Of a stretch of DNA of 64,000 bases, positions 40,748 to 48,974 are shown piece after piece. The notes beneath the pieces are model-generated. The model saw nothing but the letters and a program-made list of their open reading frames with translations, was not told the DNA's origin and made no database searches. The DNA is from CAVVAH01 sp963746175. Lineage in GTDB: Bacteria > Actinomycetota > Actinomycetes > JACCUZ01. The DNA is taken from the NCBI GenBank assembly GCA_963746175.1, contig CAVVAH010000004.1, forward strand, positions 682,001-746,000, written 5' to 3'. The position numbers were made by a program, and so were the translations under genes. Within the stretch, counting starts at the first letter, position 1; the number at the start of each line of letters is the position of its first letter.

Positions 40748-42541
40748 GTGCTGGCCGACGACGAGGTGTGGGCCGGCTCGACGGACGACGTCGAGCCGGT
40801 TCTCGTCGTGCCGTTGCAGCCCGCGACCCAGACCGCCGCCCAGGCCGCCGCGTACTCCTCGCCGTTCGCCCCCGGCCCGTCGCCGGTGCCGCCGGGCTCG
40901 CACACCTCGGCGTACGGCGGGGCGGCCTTCATCCGGTCCCCGGTGGCGATGGCCGTGGTCGACGGCACCGGGGTGGTGCTCGAGGTGAACCCGGCGCTGG
41001 CCCGCTACCTGGGCTTCCCGTCCGAGCACCTGATCGGGACGGCGATCCACGACCACGTCGCGCCGGAGGACGTCGGCCGGCTCCGGCTCGGGACCTCCGA
41101 GCGGCGGCTGCGGCACGCCCGCGGCCACGACCTGTGGGCGGTGGTGTCGGCCGTGCCGATGCCGGAGGCCGGCACCGGTGCCGCGCTGGTCAGCCTCGAC
41201 GACGCGACCAGCCGCCGCAACACCGAGCGGATGCTGCTGCACGCGGCCCTGCACGACAGCCTCACCAACCTGCCGAACCGGCGGCTGCTGCGCGACCGCC
41301 TGGAGACCGCGCTGACCCGCGCGCACCGCACGTCGGCGCGGGTGGCGGTGCTCTTCGTCGACCTCGACAAGTTCAAGGAGATCAACGACACCTTCGGCCA
41401 CGACGTCGGCGACGAGGTGCTGGTCTCGGTGTCGACCGGGATCCTCGGCGCGCTGCGGTCCAACGACACGGTGGCCCGGCTCGGCGGCGACGAGTTCGTC
41501 GTGGTGGCCGAGGACCTCACCGACGACGACGACCTGGTCGCGCTGGTCGAGCGGCTGCGGGAGGGCATCGGCCAGCCGGTGCACGTCCGCGGCCACGACA
41601 TCCGGGTCGTCGCGTCGATCGGCGTCGCGATCGTCGGGCCGGACGCCGCCACCAGCGAGGAGCTGATGCGGCTCGCGGACCTGGCGATGATGCGCGCCAA
41701 GCGGCACCCCGAGCTGCCGTACGTCATCGCCGACCCGACGCTGGACGAGCTCTCCGACGAGCTGGGCGACCACGGCGGTCTGGTCGCCGAGCTGCGGCAC
41801 GCGATCCAGGCCGACCTGCTGCAGCTGCACTACCAGCCGGTGGTCTCGGTCGACGGCCGGCTGATGGGGCTGGAGGCGCTGGTCCGCTGGCCGCACCCGC
41901 GGCTCGGCCTGCTGATGCCGGAGGACTTCCTGCCGCGCGTCGCGGGCACCCCGCTCGCGTCGTCGCTGACCGACTGGGTGCTGCGCGCCGCCGTCCGCGA
42001 CGCCGCGTCCTGGCACGACCCGTCGGTGCGGGTCTCGGTGAACGTCTGGGCCGAGGAGGTCGCCCGCCCCGGCTTCGCCGACACCGTGTCGATGCTGCTG
42101 ACCTGGGCCGGGCTGCAGGCCCGCGGCCTCTACCTCGAGCTGCACGAGCAGGAGCTGCCCGAGGCCGGACCCGCCCTGCCCGACGAGCTCGACCGGCTGC
42201 GCCGGCTCGGCGTCGGCCTGGCCATCGACGACTTCGGTTCGGGCGGGACGTCGCTGGCCGGTCTGCGTCGGCTGCCGGTCGACACGCTGAAGGTGGACCG
42301 GCAGTTCGTCGCCGGCTGCGTGGACGACCCGGAGGACGGCGCGGTCGTCGCCGCGGTGGCGACGGCGGCCAAGGCGGCAGGCCGGCACCCACTCGCGTCG
42401 GGTGTCGAGACCGCGGAGCAGCTGCGCGTCCTCAAGGGCCTCGGCTACGAGTCCGTCCAGGGCTACCTCACCGGCGCCCCCGCCCCGCTGATCGACCTCC
42501 GCGAGGTCCTCGTCCACCGCCGCATCGAGCTGCCGGGCTGA
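40748..42541 (+). CDS. PAS-GGDEF-EAL cyclic-di-GMP protein
   Basis: 597 residues. PAS domain (about 60-145: MAVVDGTGVVLEVNPALARYLGF), GGDEF domain (about 165-325) with intact RLGGDEF near residue 244 and the inhibitory RxxD site RSND five residues before it, and EAL domain (about 340-590). In the EAL domain EALVRW, the N in VSVNVW, DDFGSG and LKVDRQF are present, but the usual EGVE reads SGVE near residue 551, so phosphodiesterase activity may be lost. Diguanylate cyclase activity is expected to be active. GTG at 40748 after AAAGGGG. Cytosolic; no membrane segment. Not in an operon. Confidence 0.9.
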   Translation: MLADDEVWAGSTDDVEPVLVVPLQPATQTAAQAAAYSSPFAPGPSPVPPGSHTSAYGGAAFIRSPVAMAVVDGTGVVLEVNPALARYLGFPSEHLIGTAIHDHVAPEDVGRLRLGTSERRLRHARGHDLWAVVSAVPMPEAGTGAALVSLDDATSRRNTERMLLHAALHDSLTNLPNRRLLRDRLETALTRAHRTSARVAVLFVDLDKFKEINDTFGHDVGDEVLVSVSTGILGALRSNDTVARLGGDEFVVVAEDLTDDDDLVALVERLREGIGQPVHVRGHDIRVVASIGVAIVGPDAATSEELMRLADLAMMRAKRHPELPYVIADPTLDELSDELGDHGGLVAELRHAIQADLLQLHYQPVVSVDGRLMGLEALVRWPHPRLGLLMPEDFLPRVAGTPLASSLTDWVLRAAVRDAASWHDPSVRVSVNVWAEEVARPGFADTVSMLLTWAGLQARGLYLELHEQELPEAGPALPDELDRLRRLGVGLAIDDFGSGGTSLAGLRRLPVDTLKVDRQFVAGCVDDPEDGAVVAAVATAAKAAGRHPLASGVETAEQLRVLKGLGYESVQGYLTGAPAPLIDLREVLVHRRIELPG

Positions 42542-42625
42542 CCGGCGTACGCCGCTGCCGCGTTAGCCGCGTGGAGCGTGGGGTAGCCGCCGGGGGACCC
42601 CATCCCCCGAGAGACGGAGCACCTC

Positions 42626-43051
42626 ATGGCCACCGCACGCGACATCATGACGCCGAACGTGGAGTGCGCGAGCTCCGACGACACCGTCGTCGACGCCGCC
42701 CGCAAGCTGCGCGACCTGGGCGTCGGCGCCCTGCCGATCTGCGGACCGGACGACCGGCTGGCCGGCATGATCACCGACCGCGACATCACCGTCCGCGTGG
42801 TCGCCGAGGGCCGGGACCCGAGCACGGTGAAGGTCTCCGAGCTGGCCGAGGGCAAGCCGGCCACCGTCGGCGCCGACGACTCGGTCGAGGAGGCGCTCGC
42901 CACGATGAGCAAGCACGGCGTCCGCCGGCTGCCGGTCATCGACGGCCAGCGCCTGGTCGGCATCGTCAGCCAGGCCGACGTCGCGCGGAACCTGCCCGAG
43001 GACAAGGTCGGCGACCTCGTCGACGCGATCTCGAGCGCGCCCAACAGCTGA
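42626..43051 (+). CDS. Two-CBS-domain protein
   Basis: 141 residues made almost entirely of a CBS pair: TARDIMTPNVECASSDDTVVDAARKL and, in the second half, GADDSVEEALATMSKHGVRRLPVID, each with the characteristic G-x-x-x-D ending (GMITDRDI, GIVSQADVA). CBS pairs bind adenine nucleotides and act as energy sensors. No fused output domain. It is followed by a strong terminator, so it is probably monocistronic. Confidence 0.92.
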   Translation: MATARDIMTPNVECASSDDTVVDAARKLRDLGVGALPICGPDDRLAGMITDRDITVRVVAEGRDPSTVKVSELAEGKPATVGADDSVEEALATMSKHGVRRLPVIDGQRLVGIVSQADVARNLPEDKVGDLVDAISSAPNS

Positions 43052-43077
43052 GCCCCGGGCACTGGTCGCACTCCGTC

Positions 43078-43111
43078 GGCCCTGCCGTCACGACGTCGTG
43101 GCGGCAGGGCC
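43078..43111 (+). terminator. Terminator hairpin after the CBS gene
   Basis: A near-perfect 34-base palindrome: GGCCCTGCC at 43078-43086 pairs with GGCAGGGCC at 43103-43111, with the inner GTCACGAC/GTCGTGGC continuing the stem apart from one mismatch. Confidence 0.8.
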
Positions 43112-43189
43112 GTCGTGGTGTTCGTGCGGGCCGACGGACTGCTCGGCCGGATCGTGGTCATGTCGACCGCCCAGGGGTAGGCGTCGCCG

Positions 43190-44068
43190 ATGGACGGGAC
43201 ACGGCGGGACACCTGGGTACGTGGCATCCGCCTGGCGTCGTACGAGGTCGGCCCGCCCGACGGCGACCGGGTGGTGGTCGTCCCCGGGCTGTGCGTGTCG
43301 TCGTACCTGTGGCCGGCGTGCGACGCACTGGCTCGCGAGGGCTTCCACGTCGAGCTGGTCGAGCCGCCCGGCTGGCCGCGCAGCGACCGCCCCGACCCGG
43401 AGCCCGATGACCTCGCCGGGCTCGCGGGCTGGGTCACCGACTGGCTGGAGATCCGCGGGTACGCCGACGTGCTGCTCGTCGGCCAGTCGGTCGGCACCCA
43501 GGTCGCGGCGCACGTGGCCGCGCAGGTGCCTGAGCGGGTGCGGGCGCTGCTGCTGCAGGGACCGGTGTTCGACCCGGCGTACCGGACCGTGCCGCGCGGG
43601 CTGGCGCGCTGGGCGCTCGACATCCCGCGCGAGAGGTTCAGCCTCGGCCTGCGCGAGGTGCCCGAGTGGGTGCGCGTTGGCCCGCGTCGTGTCCGGCGGG
43701 TCTTGCTCCAGTCGCTACGAGACCGGCTCGAGGACACCCTGGACATGGTGGCAGCGCTCGGCGTGCCGGTGCGGGTGGTCGTCGGGGAGCACGACACGCT
43801 CTCCGAGCTGCCGTGGCTGTCGACGCTGAGCAGGCCGGCCGCGCCGCCGGTGGTGATGGACGGGCTGCCGCACAGCTCTCCGCACGCCTCGCCGGACCGC
43901 TTCGCCCGGCTCGTCGCGCTCGGCTACGGGCGCTCGTCCTCCGGCGACTCGTCCGGCGCCGGGTCGTCGGACTCGTTCGGGCCGCCGCCGGAGTCGATCG
44001 TCGAGGCCTCGGGACCGTCCTGGTCCTCCAGCGCCTTGTCGTCCGACAGCGGGTTCTCCCCGGCGTAA
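43190..44068 (+). CDS. Alpha/beta-hydrolase
   Basis: 292 residues. Core alpha/beta-hydrolase fold with oxyanion-hole region VVVPGLCVSSYLW, nucleophile elbow LLVGQSVGTQ (Ser about residue 103), acid GEHDT and His in LPHSSPH. The fold is complete by about residue 245 (RLVALGYGR); the remaining ~45 residues are a Ser/Gly/Pro-rich tail read antisense to the small acidic gene at 43924-44100, so the natural stop may have been lost. Substrate unknown; esterase or haloperoxidase-like. Confidence 0.82.
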   Translation: MDGTRRDTWVRGIRLASYEVGPPDGDRVVVVPGLCVSSYLWPACDALAREGFHVELVEPPGWPRSDRPDPEPDDLAGLAGWVTDWLEIRGYADVLLVGQSVGTQVAAHVAAQVPERVRALLLQGPVFDPAYRTVPRGLARWALDIPRERFSLGLREVPEWVRVGPRRVRRVLLQSLRDRLEDTLDMVAALGVPVRVVVGEHDTLSELPWLSTLSRPAAPPVVMDGLPHSSPHASPDRFARLVALGYGRSSSGDSSGAGSSDSFGPPPESIVEASGPSWSSSALSSDSGFSPA

Positions 44069-44100
44069 TCGCTCTTGTCGTCATCACGCGGTGTCGTCAT
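43924..44100 (-). CDS. Small acidic disordered protein 1
   Basis: 58 residues, about a third Asp or Glu, no hydrophobic segment: MTTPRDDDKSDYAGENPLS, then SGGGPNESDDPAPDESPED. It shares length, start and a GPNE-x-(x)-D/E-P-x-P/T-D-E core with the next upstream gene (44153-44329), so the two look like tandem duplicates. ATG at 44100; it overlaps the 3' tail of the hydrolase on the other strand. Confidence 0.55.
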   Translation of the reverse strand: MTTPRDDDKSDYAGENPLSDDKALEDQDGPEASTIDSGGGPNESDDPAPDESPEDERP

Positions 44101-44152
44101 GCCAGCGGCGTACCCGCCGAGCTGCTCGCCACGCGCGACCTCACGGGGCGGG

Positions 44153-44329
44153 CTAGGTGGGGTCGTTCGCTGTCGGCTCGTCGGTGTCCGGCTCGCCCGG
44201 CTCGTTCGGCCCGGCGTCGGAGTCGCCGGTGGCAGGGTCGGCCGGCTGCTCCTCCTCGAGGCCCGGGTCGTCCGCCACCGGGGTCGGGCCGGCGGCGTCG
44301 GGACGGTCACTGTGCAGCGGCTGTGTCAT
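44153..44329 (-). CDS. Small acidic disordered protein 2
   Basis: 58 residues: MTQPLHSDRPDAAGPTPVADD..., then GDSDAGPNEPGEPDTDEPTAND, ending in TAG. The same length as the neighbouring 43924-44100 gene, with the shared GPNE core and acidic, Pro-rich composition. No domain recognised. Such small acidic proteins are common in actinobacteria and could bind metal or basic partners. The spacing between the pair is 52 bases. Confidence 0.5.
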   Translation of the reverse strand: MTQPLHSDRPDAAGPTPVADDPGLEEEQPADPATGDSDAGPNEPGEPDTDEPTANDPT

Positions 44330-44393
44330 GAGCGACGCGTACCCGACAGGTCGCCGGCCATGCGCCGAGGCCGCCGACCCGCACGCGACGCGC

Positions 44394-44744
44394 TCACTCG
44401 TAACCCAGGGCGTGCAGGCGGTCGTCGTCGATGCCGAAGTGGTGGGCGACCTCGTGGACGACGGTGATGTGCACCTCGTCGACGACCTCGTCCTCGTCCG
44501 CGCACATCCGCAGCGTGGGACCGCGGTAGATGGTGATGCGGTCCGGCAGGTTCCCGCCGTACGCCCAGTCCCGTTCGGTGAGCGGGGTGCCCTCGTAGAG
44601 CCCGAGAAGGTCGGGATCGTCGGCCGGCGGCTCGTCCTCGACGAGGACGACGACGTTGTCCATCACGGCGGTGAGCTCCGGCGGGATCTCGTCGAGCGCC
44701 TCCGAGACCAGCTCGTCGAACCGCTCCGGCGGCATCTCCAGCAC
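44394..44744 (-). CDS. Zincin-like metallopeptidase family protein
   Basis: 116 residues. The HExxH zinc motif is present in ITVVHEVAHHFGIDDDRLHALGY, with a further His/Asp for metal. The N-terminus MPPERFDELVSEALDEIPPEL and central YEGTPLTERDW and PDRITIYRGP are the family hallmarks (formerly DUF1025, possibly related to minimal proteases). A GTG at 44744 gives this start; an ATG three codons in is equally possible. Cytosolic. Confidence 0.9.
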   Translation of the reverse strand: MLEMPPERFDELVSEALDEIPPELTAVMDNVVVLVEDEPPADDPDLLGLYEGTPLTERDWAYGGNLPDRITIYRGPTLRMCADEDEVVDEVHITVVHEVAHHFGIDDDRLHALGYE

Positions 44745-44822
44745 GTCGCGATCATCCCGCTACACCGTGCGTCATGCAGTGTCGATGTCTGATTCCTCAG
44801 AGTGATCGGGTAGGCAGGTGAC

Positions 44823-46467
44823 ATGACCGACGCGGCGCCGGGCGCGCTGCCACGCCGCGCGTGGCAGCGGACTCTGCGCGCGGTGCGGTCGCCGTGGTGG
44901 CGCGGCACCCGCGAGCGGCGGGCCCTGCTCATCGCCGAGATCCTGCTCATCGGGGTCGTCGGCTGCTGGCTCGGCCTGCTGGCCGGCGGGAACCTGAACG
45001 CGAACGTCGGCCCGCTCAACACCCGGCTCTCCGTCCAGCCGTCGGTCGACGGCGGCAGCGAGGTCTCGATCCCGCCGCTGGGCGAGCTGCGGGTCCACAC
45101 CCACGCCGGTCCGTGGCGGCTGTCGGTCGAGGTGACCCGGATCGACGCCACCGACGCCCGGCGGATCTTCAACGACCCGGCGGCGGTCAACGGTCTCGGC
45201 GAGAAGGTCGTCGCCGACCTCCGCTCCGCTGTCATCACCGTGGCCCTCCGGTCCGCCCTGGCCGCGGTGGTCGGGGCCTTGCTCCTCGGCGTGCTGGTGT
45301 TCCGGCGACGCTGGCGACTCGTGCTGCTGTCCGGTGCCGTGAGCGCCTCGCTGGTGCTGGCCGGCGGGCTGGTCGCCGCGGTGACGTTCGACAAGAAGGC
45401 GATCAACCAGCCGGAGTACGACGGCCTGCTGGCCAGCGCGCCCGGCGTGGTGGGCAACGCCCAGGACATCGTCGCCAACTTCGACCGGTACGAGGACCAG
45501 CTGGCGAAGCTGGTGACCAACGTGTCCCGGCTCTACGACGTGACGTCGACGCTGCCGGCGTACCAGGCGGACACCTCGACGATCCGGGTGCTGTTCGTCT
45601 CCGACCTGCACCTCAACCCGGCGTCGTGGGACGTGATCCGGTCGGTCAGCCAGCAGTTCAAGATCGACCTGATCGTCGACTCCGGCGACCTCACCGACCA
45701 CGGCAGCGCCGCCGAGAACACCTACGTCGACCAGATCGCGACCCTCGGGCTGCCGTACGTGTGGGTGCGCGGCAACCACGACTCGCTGATCACCCAGGCC
45801 GAGGTCGCGGCGCAGCCGAACGCGGTCGTGCTGGACCGGGCCCAGCCGGTGGAGGTGGGCGGCCTGCGGTTCCTCGGCTGGGGCGACCCGCGGTTCACCC
45901 CGGACAAGGACACCCGCGACCTGCCGGCGCCGGCGAGCGTCGCGCAGGTCGGGCTGGCGATGGACTCGGCGATCCGGGCGCAGCCGGCCGACCAGGCGAT
46001 CGACGTCGCGGTCGTGCACGACGGCGCGGCCGCCGTCCAGATGGCCGGCGACGTCCCACTGGTGCTGTCCGGGCACTACCACCGGCGCGAGCAGCACCTG
46101 CTCGACGGCGGCACGCTGTCGTTCTACCAAGGCTCGACCGGCGCCTCCGGGCTGCGCGGCCTCGAGCACGAGAAGCCGACCCCGGTGCGGGCCTCGGTGC
46201 TCTACTTCGACCGGACGACCAAGCGGCTGCAAGCCTGGGACGACATCACCCTGGGCGGGCTCGGCCTGGTCTCGGCCAAGATCGAGCGGCGGGTCCTGAG
46301 CCAGCAGTTCCCCGAGCTCTCCCCCACCGCCTCGCCGTCCCCGGGCGCCTCGACGCCGACCGGCGGCGGGCTGACCGCCGACGCCGTCCGGCACCGTCTC
46401 CGGGAGCGTTTCCGCGGGAACGTCGACGCCCGTGCCGAGCGCGACCTCGGACTTCGGCGGCGGCTGA
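44823..46467 (+). CDS. Membrane-anchored metallophosphoesterase
   Basis: About 540 residues. Two N-terminal membrane segments (ALLIAEILLIGVVGCWLGLL and VVGALLLGVLVF plus LLSGAVSASLVLAGGLVAAV), an external region and a calcineurin-like phosphoesterase domain (about 260-480) with SDLHLN, DSGDLTD, RGNHDS and SGHYHRREQ metal motifs. As written the frame runs on to 46571 through the tRNA-Glu gene. Another frame holds a natural Ser/Thr/Pro tail (PPTPSGTVSGSVS...SDFGGG) ending at TGA 46465-46467, so one indel near 46370-46400 is likely. ATG at 44823. Substrate unknown. Confidence 0.85.
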
Positions 46468-46488
46468 CCGGGCGGCTCCCGGACTGCT

Positions 46489-46518
46489 TTGGTGAACCCC
46501 GGGAGCGTCCCCTATGCT
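46489..46518 (+). promoter_or_regulatory. Probable sigma-A-type promoter of the tRNA cluster
   Basis: TTGGTG at 46489-46494 and TATGCT at 46513-46518 with an 18-base spacer, 39 bases before the first tRNA nucleotide. It sits between the metallophosphoesterase stop and tRNA-Glu. Confidence 0.55.
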
Positions 46519-46556
46519 TTCCGGGTCCCCGACGGCTAGGACGCCGTGGGCCAGCA

Positions 46557-46629
46557 GCCCTCATCGTCTAGTGGCCCAGGACGCCGCCCTTTCAAGGCGG
46601 TAGCACGGGTTCGAATCCCGTTGGGGGCA
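46557..46629 (+). tRNA. tRNA-Glu (anticodon TTC)
   Basis: Acceptor GCCCTCA pairs with TGGGGGC (one G-U), anticodon loop CTTTCAA (TTC), T arm CGGG-TTCGAAT-CCCG, discriminator A. CCA is not encoded. First of three tRNAs. Confidence 0.95.
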
Positions 46630-46642
46630 CGCAGTGCAGCAA

Positions 46643-46717
46643 GGTCCTGTGGAGCAGCTTGGAGTGCTCGCCACCCTGTCAAGGTGGAGGCCGCGGGTTC
46701 AAATCCCGTCAGGACCG
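46643..46717 (+). tRNA. tRNA-Asp (anticodon GTC)
   Basis: Acceptor GGTCCTG/CAGGACC, D arm GGAGCAGCTTGGAGTGCTC-type, anticodon loop CTGTCAA (GTC), T loop TTCAAAT, discriminator G. 13 bases after tRNA-Glu. CCA not encoded. Confidence 0.95.
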
Positions 46718-46746
46718 CGTCGGGCCGGCGTCACGCCGGGTCCCTC

Positions 46747-46823
46747 GGCCAGGTAGCTCAGTTGGTACGAGCGTCCGACTGAAAATCGGAAGGTCGGCGG
46801 TTCGACCCCGCCCCTGGCCACCA
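46747..46823 (+). tRNA. tRNA-Phe (anticodon GAA)
   Basis: Acceptor GGCCAGG/CCTGGCC, anticodon loop CTGAAAA (GAA), T loop TTCGACC, discriminator A followed by an encoded CCA (46821-46823). Last tRNA of the cluster; a partial copy of its anticodon-to-T-arm segment lies 50 bases downstream. Confidence 0.95.
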
Positions 46824-46850
46824 CAAACCCCTCCGGACCCCTCGACCGGC

Positions 46851-46874
46851 ACTGAAAATCGGAAGGTCCGCGGT
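46851..46874 (+). repeat. Partial duplicate of tRNA-Phe
   Basis: 24 bases from ACTGAAAATC to GCGGT match tRNA-Phe 46778-46801 at 23 of 24 positions. The copy starts in the anticodon stem and ends in the T arm; no flanking tRNA halves exist. It could mark an old integration or recombination at the tRNA 3' half. No integrase gene is in the window. Confidence 0.85.
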
Positions 46875-47014
46875 CCGCCGCGTCGGGCGCACGCGTCGCA
46901 GGCCCAGGTCGAACCTGCGACGTGGCTCGCCCACGCACCGGTTCTCTGGTGCTTCATCGAGCCTGCACCTGACGTCGCCGAGCGGTGGCAGCCGAGGGCG
47001 GAGAGCCCGTGACG

Positions 47015-47923
47015 TCAGTCGCGGTTCTTGATCTCAGCGGGGAAAGCCTTCCAGGCGATGGCGGCCATCTTCGCGTGGCCCGGGATGGCGAGGTGGTTGC
47101 CGTCCGAGGCGATGTCCTCGTCGCTGACCCGCATCGTCTTCATGGCGCCGCCGTCGGTGAAGCAGCGCGGCAGCGCGGCGCACACGCCCTCGACCACGAC
47201 CCAGTAGTGGTCGACGATCCCCTGCAACGACTTCACGCCGGCCGCGCGGATCGTGCCGTCCTCGGTGAAGACGTCGCACGGGCCGGTGCCCGCGTTCTCG
47301 GCGACGAGCGCCGAGCTCCCTGACGCGTACGCGGTCCAGTTCTTGACGGTGGCCCACTGGCTGACCAGGAAGATGTCCACGCCAGGGATCTGCTGCTCGA
47401 TCCTGGTCAGCGCCTGCTCGAGCGCCTCACCGTACGGCTGATAGTTCTCGGCATCGCTGCCGTCGCAGCGCATGTCGTTGTCGATGCTCTGCACGACGAC
47501 GACGTCCGGCAGCGGGTCGGCCTCCTGCATGAGCCGGCCCAGCTGCGGCTCGAGGTCGTCGACCCCAGTGCCGTTGACCGCGACGTTGTAGTTGTGACCC
47601 TGCATGGCCGGGTGGGTCTGCGCCAGCCGGAAGTAGATGCTGCGGACCGCGGGGTTCTCGCCGGTCGCCCAGGAGTTCTCGTGCGCGTCGCGGGACGGGT
47701 CGTTCGGGTCGGACACCGTGCCGGTGGCTCCGGAGTGCCCCAGGACCGCGATCGAGTCCAGCGCCTCGGTGGTCACGGGCGTCGGTGAGGCACTGTCCGC
47801 CACCGCGGTGGTCGAGGCGGACGACGGCGACGGGACCTGGCCCGCGGTGCTGTCCCCGCCGCAGCCGGCGAGCGCGACCGCGAGGAGAGCGGCGCAGGCG
47901 AGGCCGCGCGGAGCACGGGTCAT
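47015..47923 (-). CDS. SGNH-hydrolase-like lipoprotein
   Basis: 302 residues. A lipoprotein signal ends in the lipobox ALAGC (about residue 21) and a Ser/Thr/Pro linker follows. The hydrolase domain shows the block I Ser in VLGHSGATG, block III NGTGVDDL, and the block V Asp-x-x-His in SDGNHLAIPGH. Two Cys pairs may form disulfides. The likely activity is an extracellular esterase or acetylhydrolase. ATG at 47923. It ends just after the tRNA cluster in convergent orientation; the 46875-47014 gap holds nothing recognisable. Confidence 0.85.
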   Translation of the reverse strand: MTRAPRGLACAALLAVALAGCGGDSTAGQVPSPSSASTTAVADSASPTPVTTEALDSIAVLGHSGATGTVSDPNDPSRDAHENSWATGENPAVRSIYFRLAQTHPAMQGHNYNVAVNGTGVDDLEPQLGRLMQEADPLPDVVVVQSIDNDMRCDGSDAENYQPYGEALEQALTRIEQQIPGVDIFLVSQWATVKNWTAYASGSSALVAENAGTGPCDVFTEDGTIRAAGVKSLQGIVDHYWVVVEGVCAALPRCFTDGGAMKTMRVSDEDIASDGNHLAIPGHAKMAAIAWKAFPAEIKNRD

Positions 47924-47977
47924 GCCGTCATCGTGCGCCCGCCCGACGGAGCCGGCAAGCGTCGCACCGATCGTCGG

Positions 47978-48898
47978 TCAGGACCTCGCGCCACCCCGAG
48001 CACCGTCTGCGGCCATGTCGAGGTACGCCACCACGCGGTTGAGCAGCGAGGTCGCCTTCAGCACCTCGACCGGCGGCGCGGGAGGATTCTCGGCCAGCTC
48101 GTAGAGCACCGGCGCCGCCTCGGAGTGACCCAGCTGCAGTGCCACCTGCGCACAGGCGCGGGCGGCTGTGCGCACGGCCGCCGGCTCGACGGTCCAGATC
48201 GCCTCGAACAACCGCTTACGATCCGGGACGGTGGACTGGCCGGGCAGCTCCCAGGCGGTCAGCATGGCCGGGTAGTCCGGCGCGTCGCACACCACCACCC
48301 ATTCCCTGCGCATGGGTGCGTCGTCCGGAAGATGCACGAGGGACGTGCCAGCCACTGGCACCGGCGAGTCACCGAAGTCGGCGAAGGCCATCGTCGACCG
48401 GGCGATCCGAGCAAGCTCCGTCCAGCGCTCCTGGCCGGCGCGGAAGTACCGCTCCTCCTGAAAGCTACCGAAGATCATCGGGCTCTCCGCCCGCGCGCAG
48501 CACTCATCCTCGATCGCCCACGACAGAGCGATCAAGCTGGACTTCTTCAGCCGTTGCGGCTGCAAGGTGGGGTACGTACGGCGCATCTCCGCGTACACGG
48601 ACGGGGCGCTGGGTGGGCTCTGGACGCTGGCCTGGGCCAGCGCCACCTCGGCTATCGCCACCTCGAGCCGAACGCCGGCGTCTCGTCTGCGGATCACCTG
48701 CTTGACCAGGCCGACGTCGCTCTCGGCGTACCGCCGGTGACCGCTGTCCCGACGGTGGGGTCGGGGGAATCCGTGCCTGGACTCCCACATCCTCAGCGTG
48801 GCGGGCAGCAGCCCCGTTCGGTCGGCGAGGTCACCGATCGTCAGGCTCGCCTCAGGGGCGGCTGCGAGCGGACTCGGGGCTTGCGGTTTAGCAGTCAC
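47978..48898 (-). CDS. MerR-type regulator with DICT sensory domain
   Basis: 306 residues. MerR-type winged helix at residues 18-85 (LTIGDLADRTGLLPATLRMW, split by the turn, then RRDSGHRRYAESDVGLVKQV) and a DICT domain (about 130-290) beginning LKKSSLIALSWAIEDEC and GSFQEERYFRAGQERWTELA. DICT regulators are often linked to light or redox responses and to carotenoid or photolyase genes in actinobacteria; such genes are absent here. It is divergent from the FHA/NAD-binding/CPBP operon, its probable target. GTG at 48898. Convergent with the SGNH gene. Confidence 0.88.
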   Translation of the reverse strand: MTAKPQAPSPLAAAPEASLTIGDLADRTGLLPATLRMWESRHGFPRPHRRDSGHRRYAESDVGLVKQVIRRRDAGVRLEVAIAEVALAQASVQSPPSAPSVYAEMRRTYPTLQPQRLKKSSLIALSWAIEDECCARAESPMIFGSFQEERYFRAGQERWTELARIARSTMAFADFGDSPVPVAGTSLVHLPDDAPMRREWVVVCDAPDYPAMLTAWELPGQSTVPDRKRLFEAIWTVEPAAVRTAARACAQVALQLGHSEAAPVLYELAENPPAPPVEVLKATSLLNRVVAYLDMAADGARGGARS

Positions 48899-48974
48899 GC
48901 TGTCATGGTAAACCTCAACAAGCTGTTAAGGAAAGCGTTCAATTTTTGCAAGCCGACCCGAAGGAGCACACACG
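48899..48974. promoter_or_regulatory. Divergent promoter region between the MerR-DICT gene and the FHA operon
   Basis: This 76-bp gap is notably AT-richer than its surroundings. It contains AACAAGCTGTT, an imperfect palindrome, and on the minus strand TTGAAC followed 17 bases later by a TTGAGG/TTTACC region. GAAGGAG near 48960-48966 is the ribosome site of the + strand gene. The short distance fits a MerR-type operator serving both directions. Confidence 0.5.

Noticed and set aside
46823..47014. Additional tRNA after tRNA-Phe
   Set aside because: Only an anticodon-to-T-arm fragment is present; acceptor and D arms are missing.
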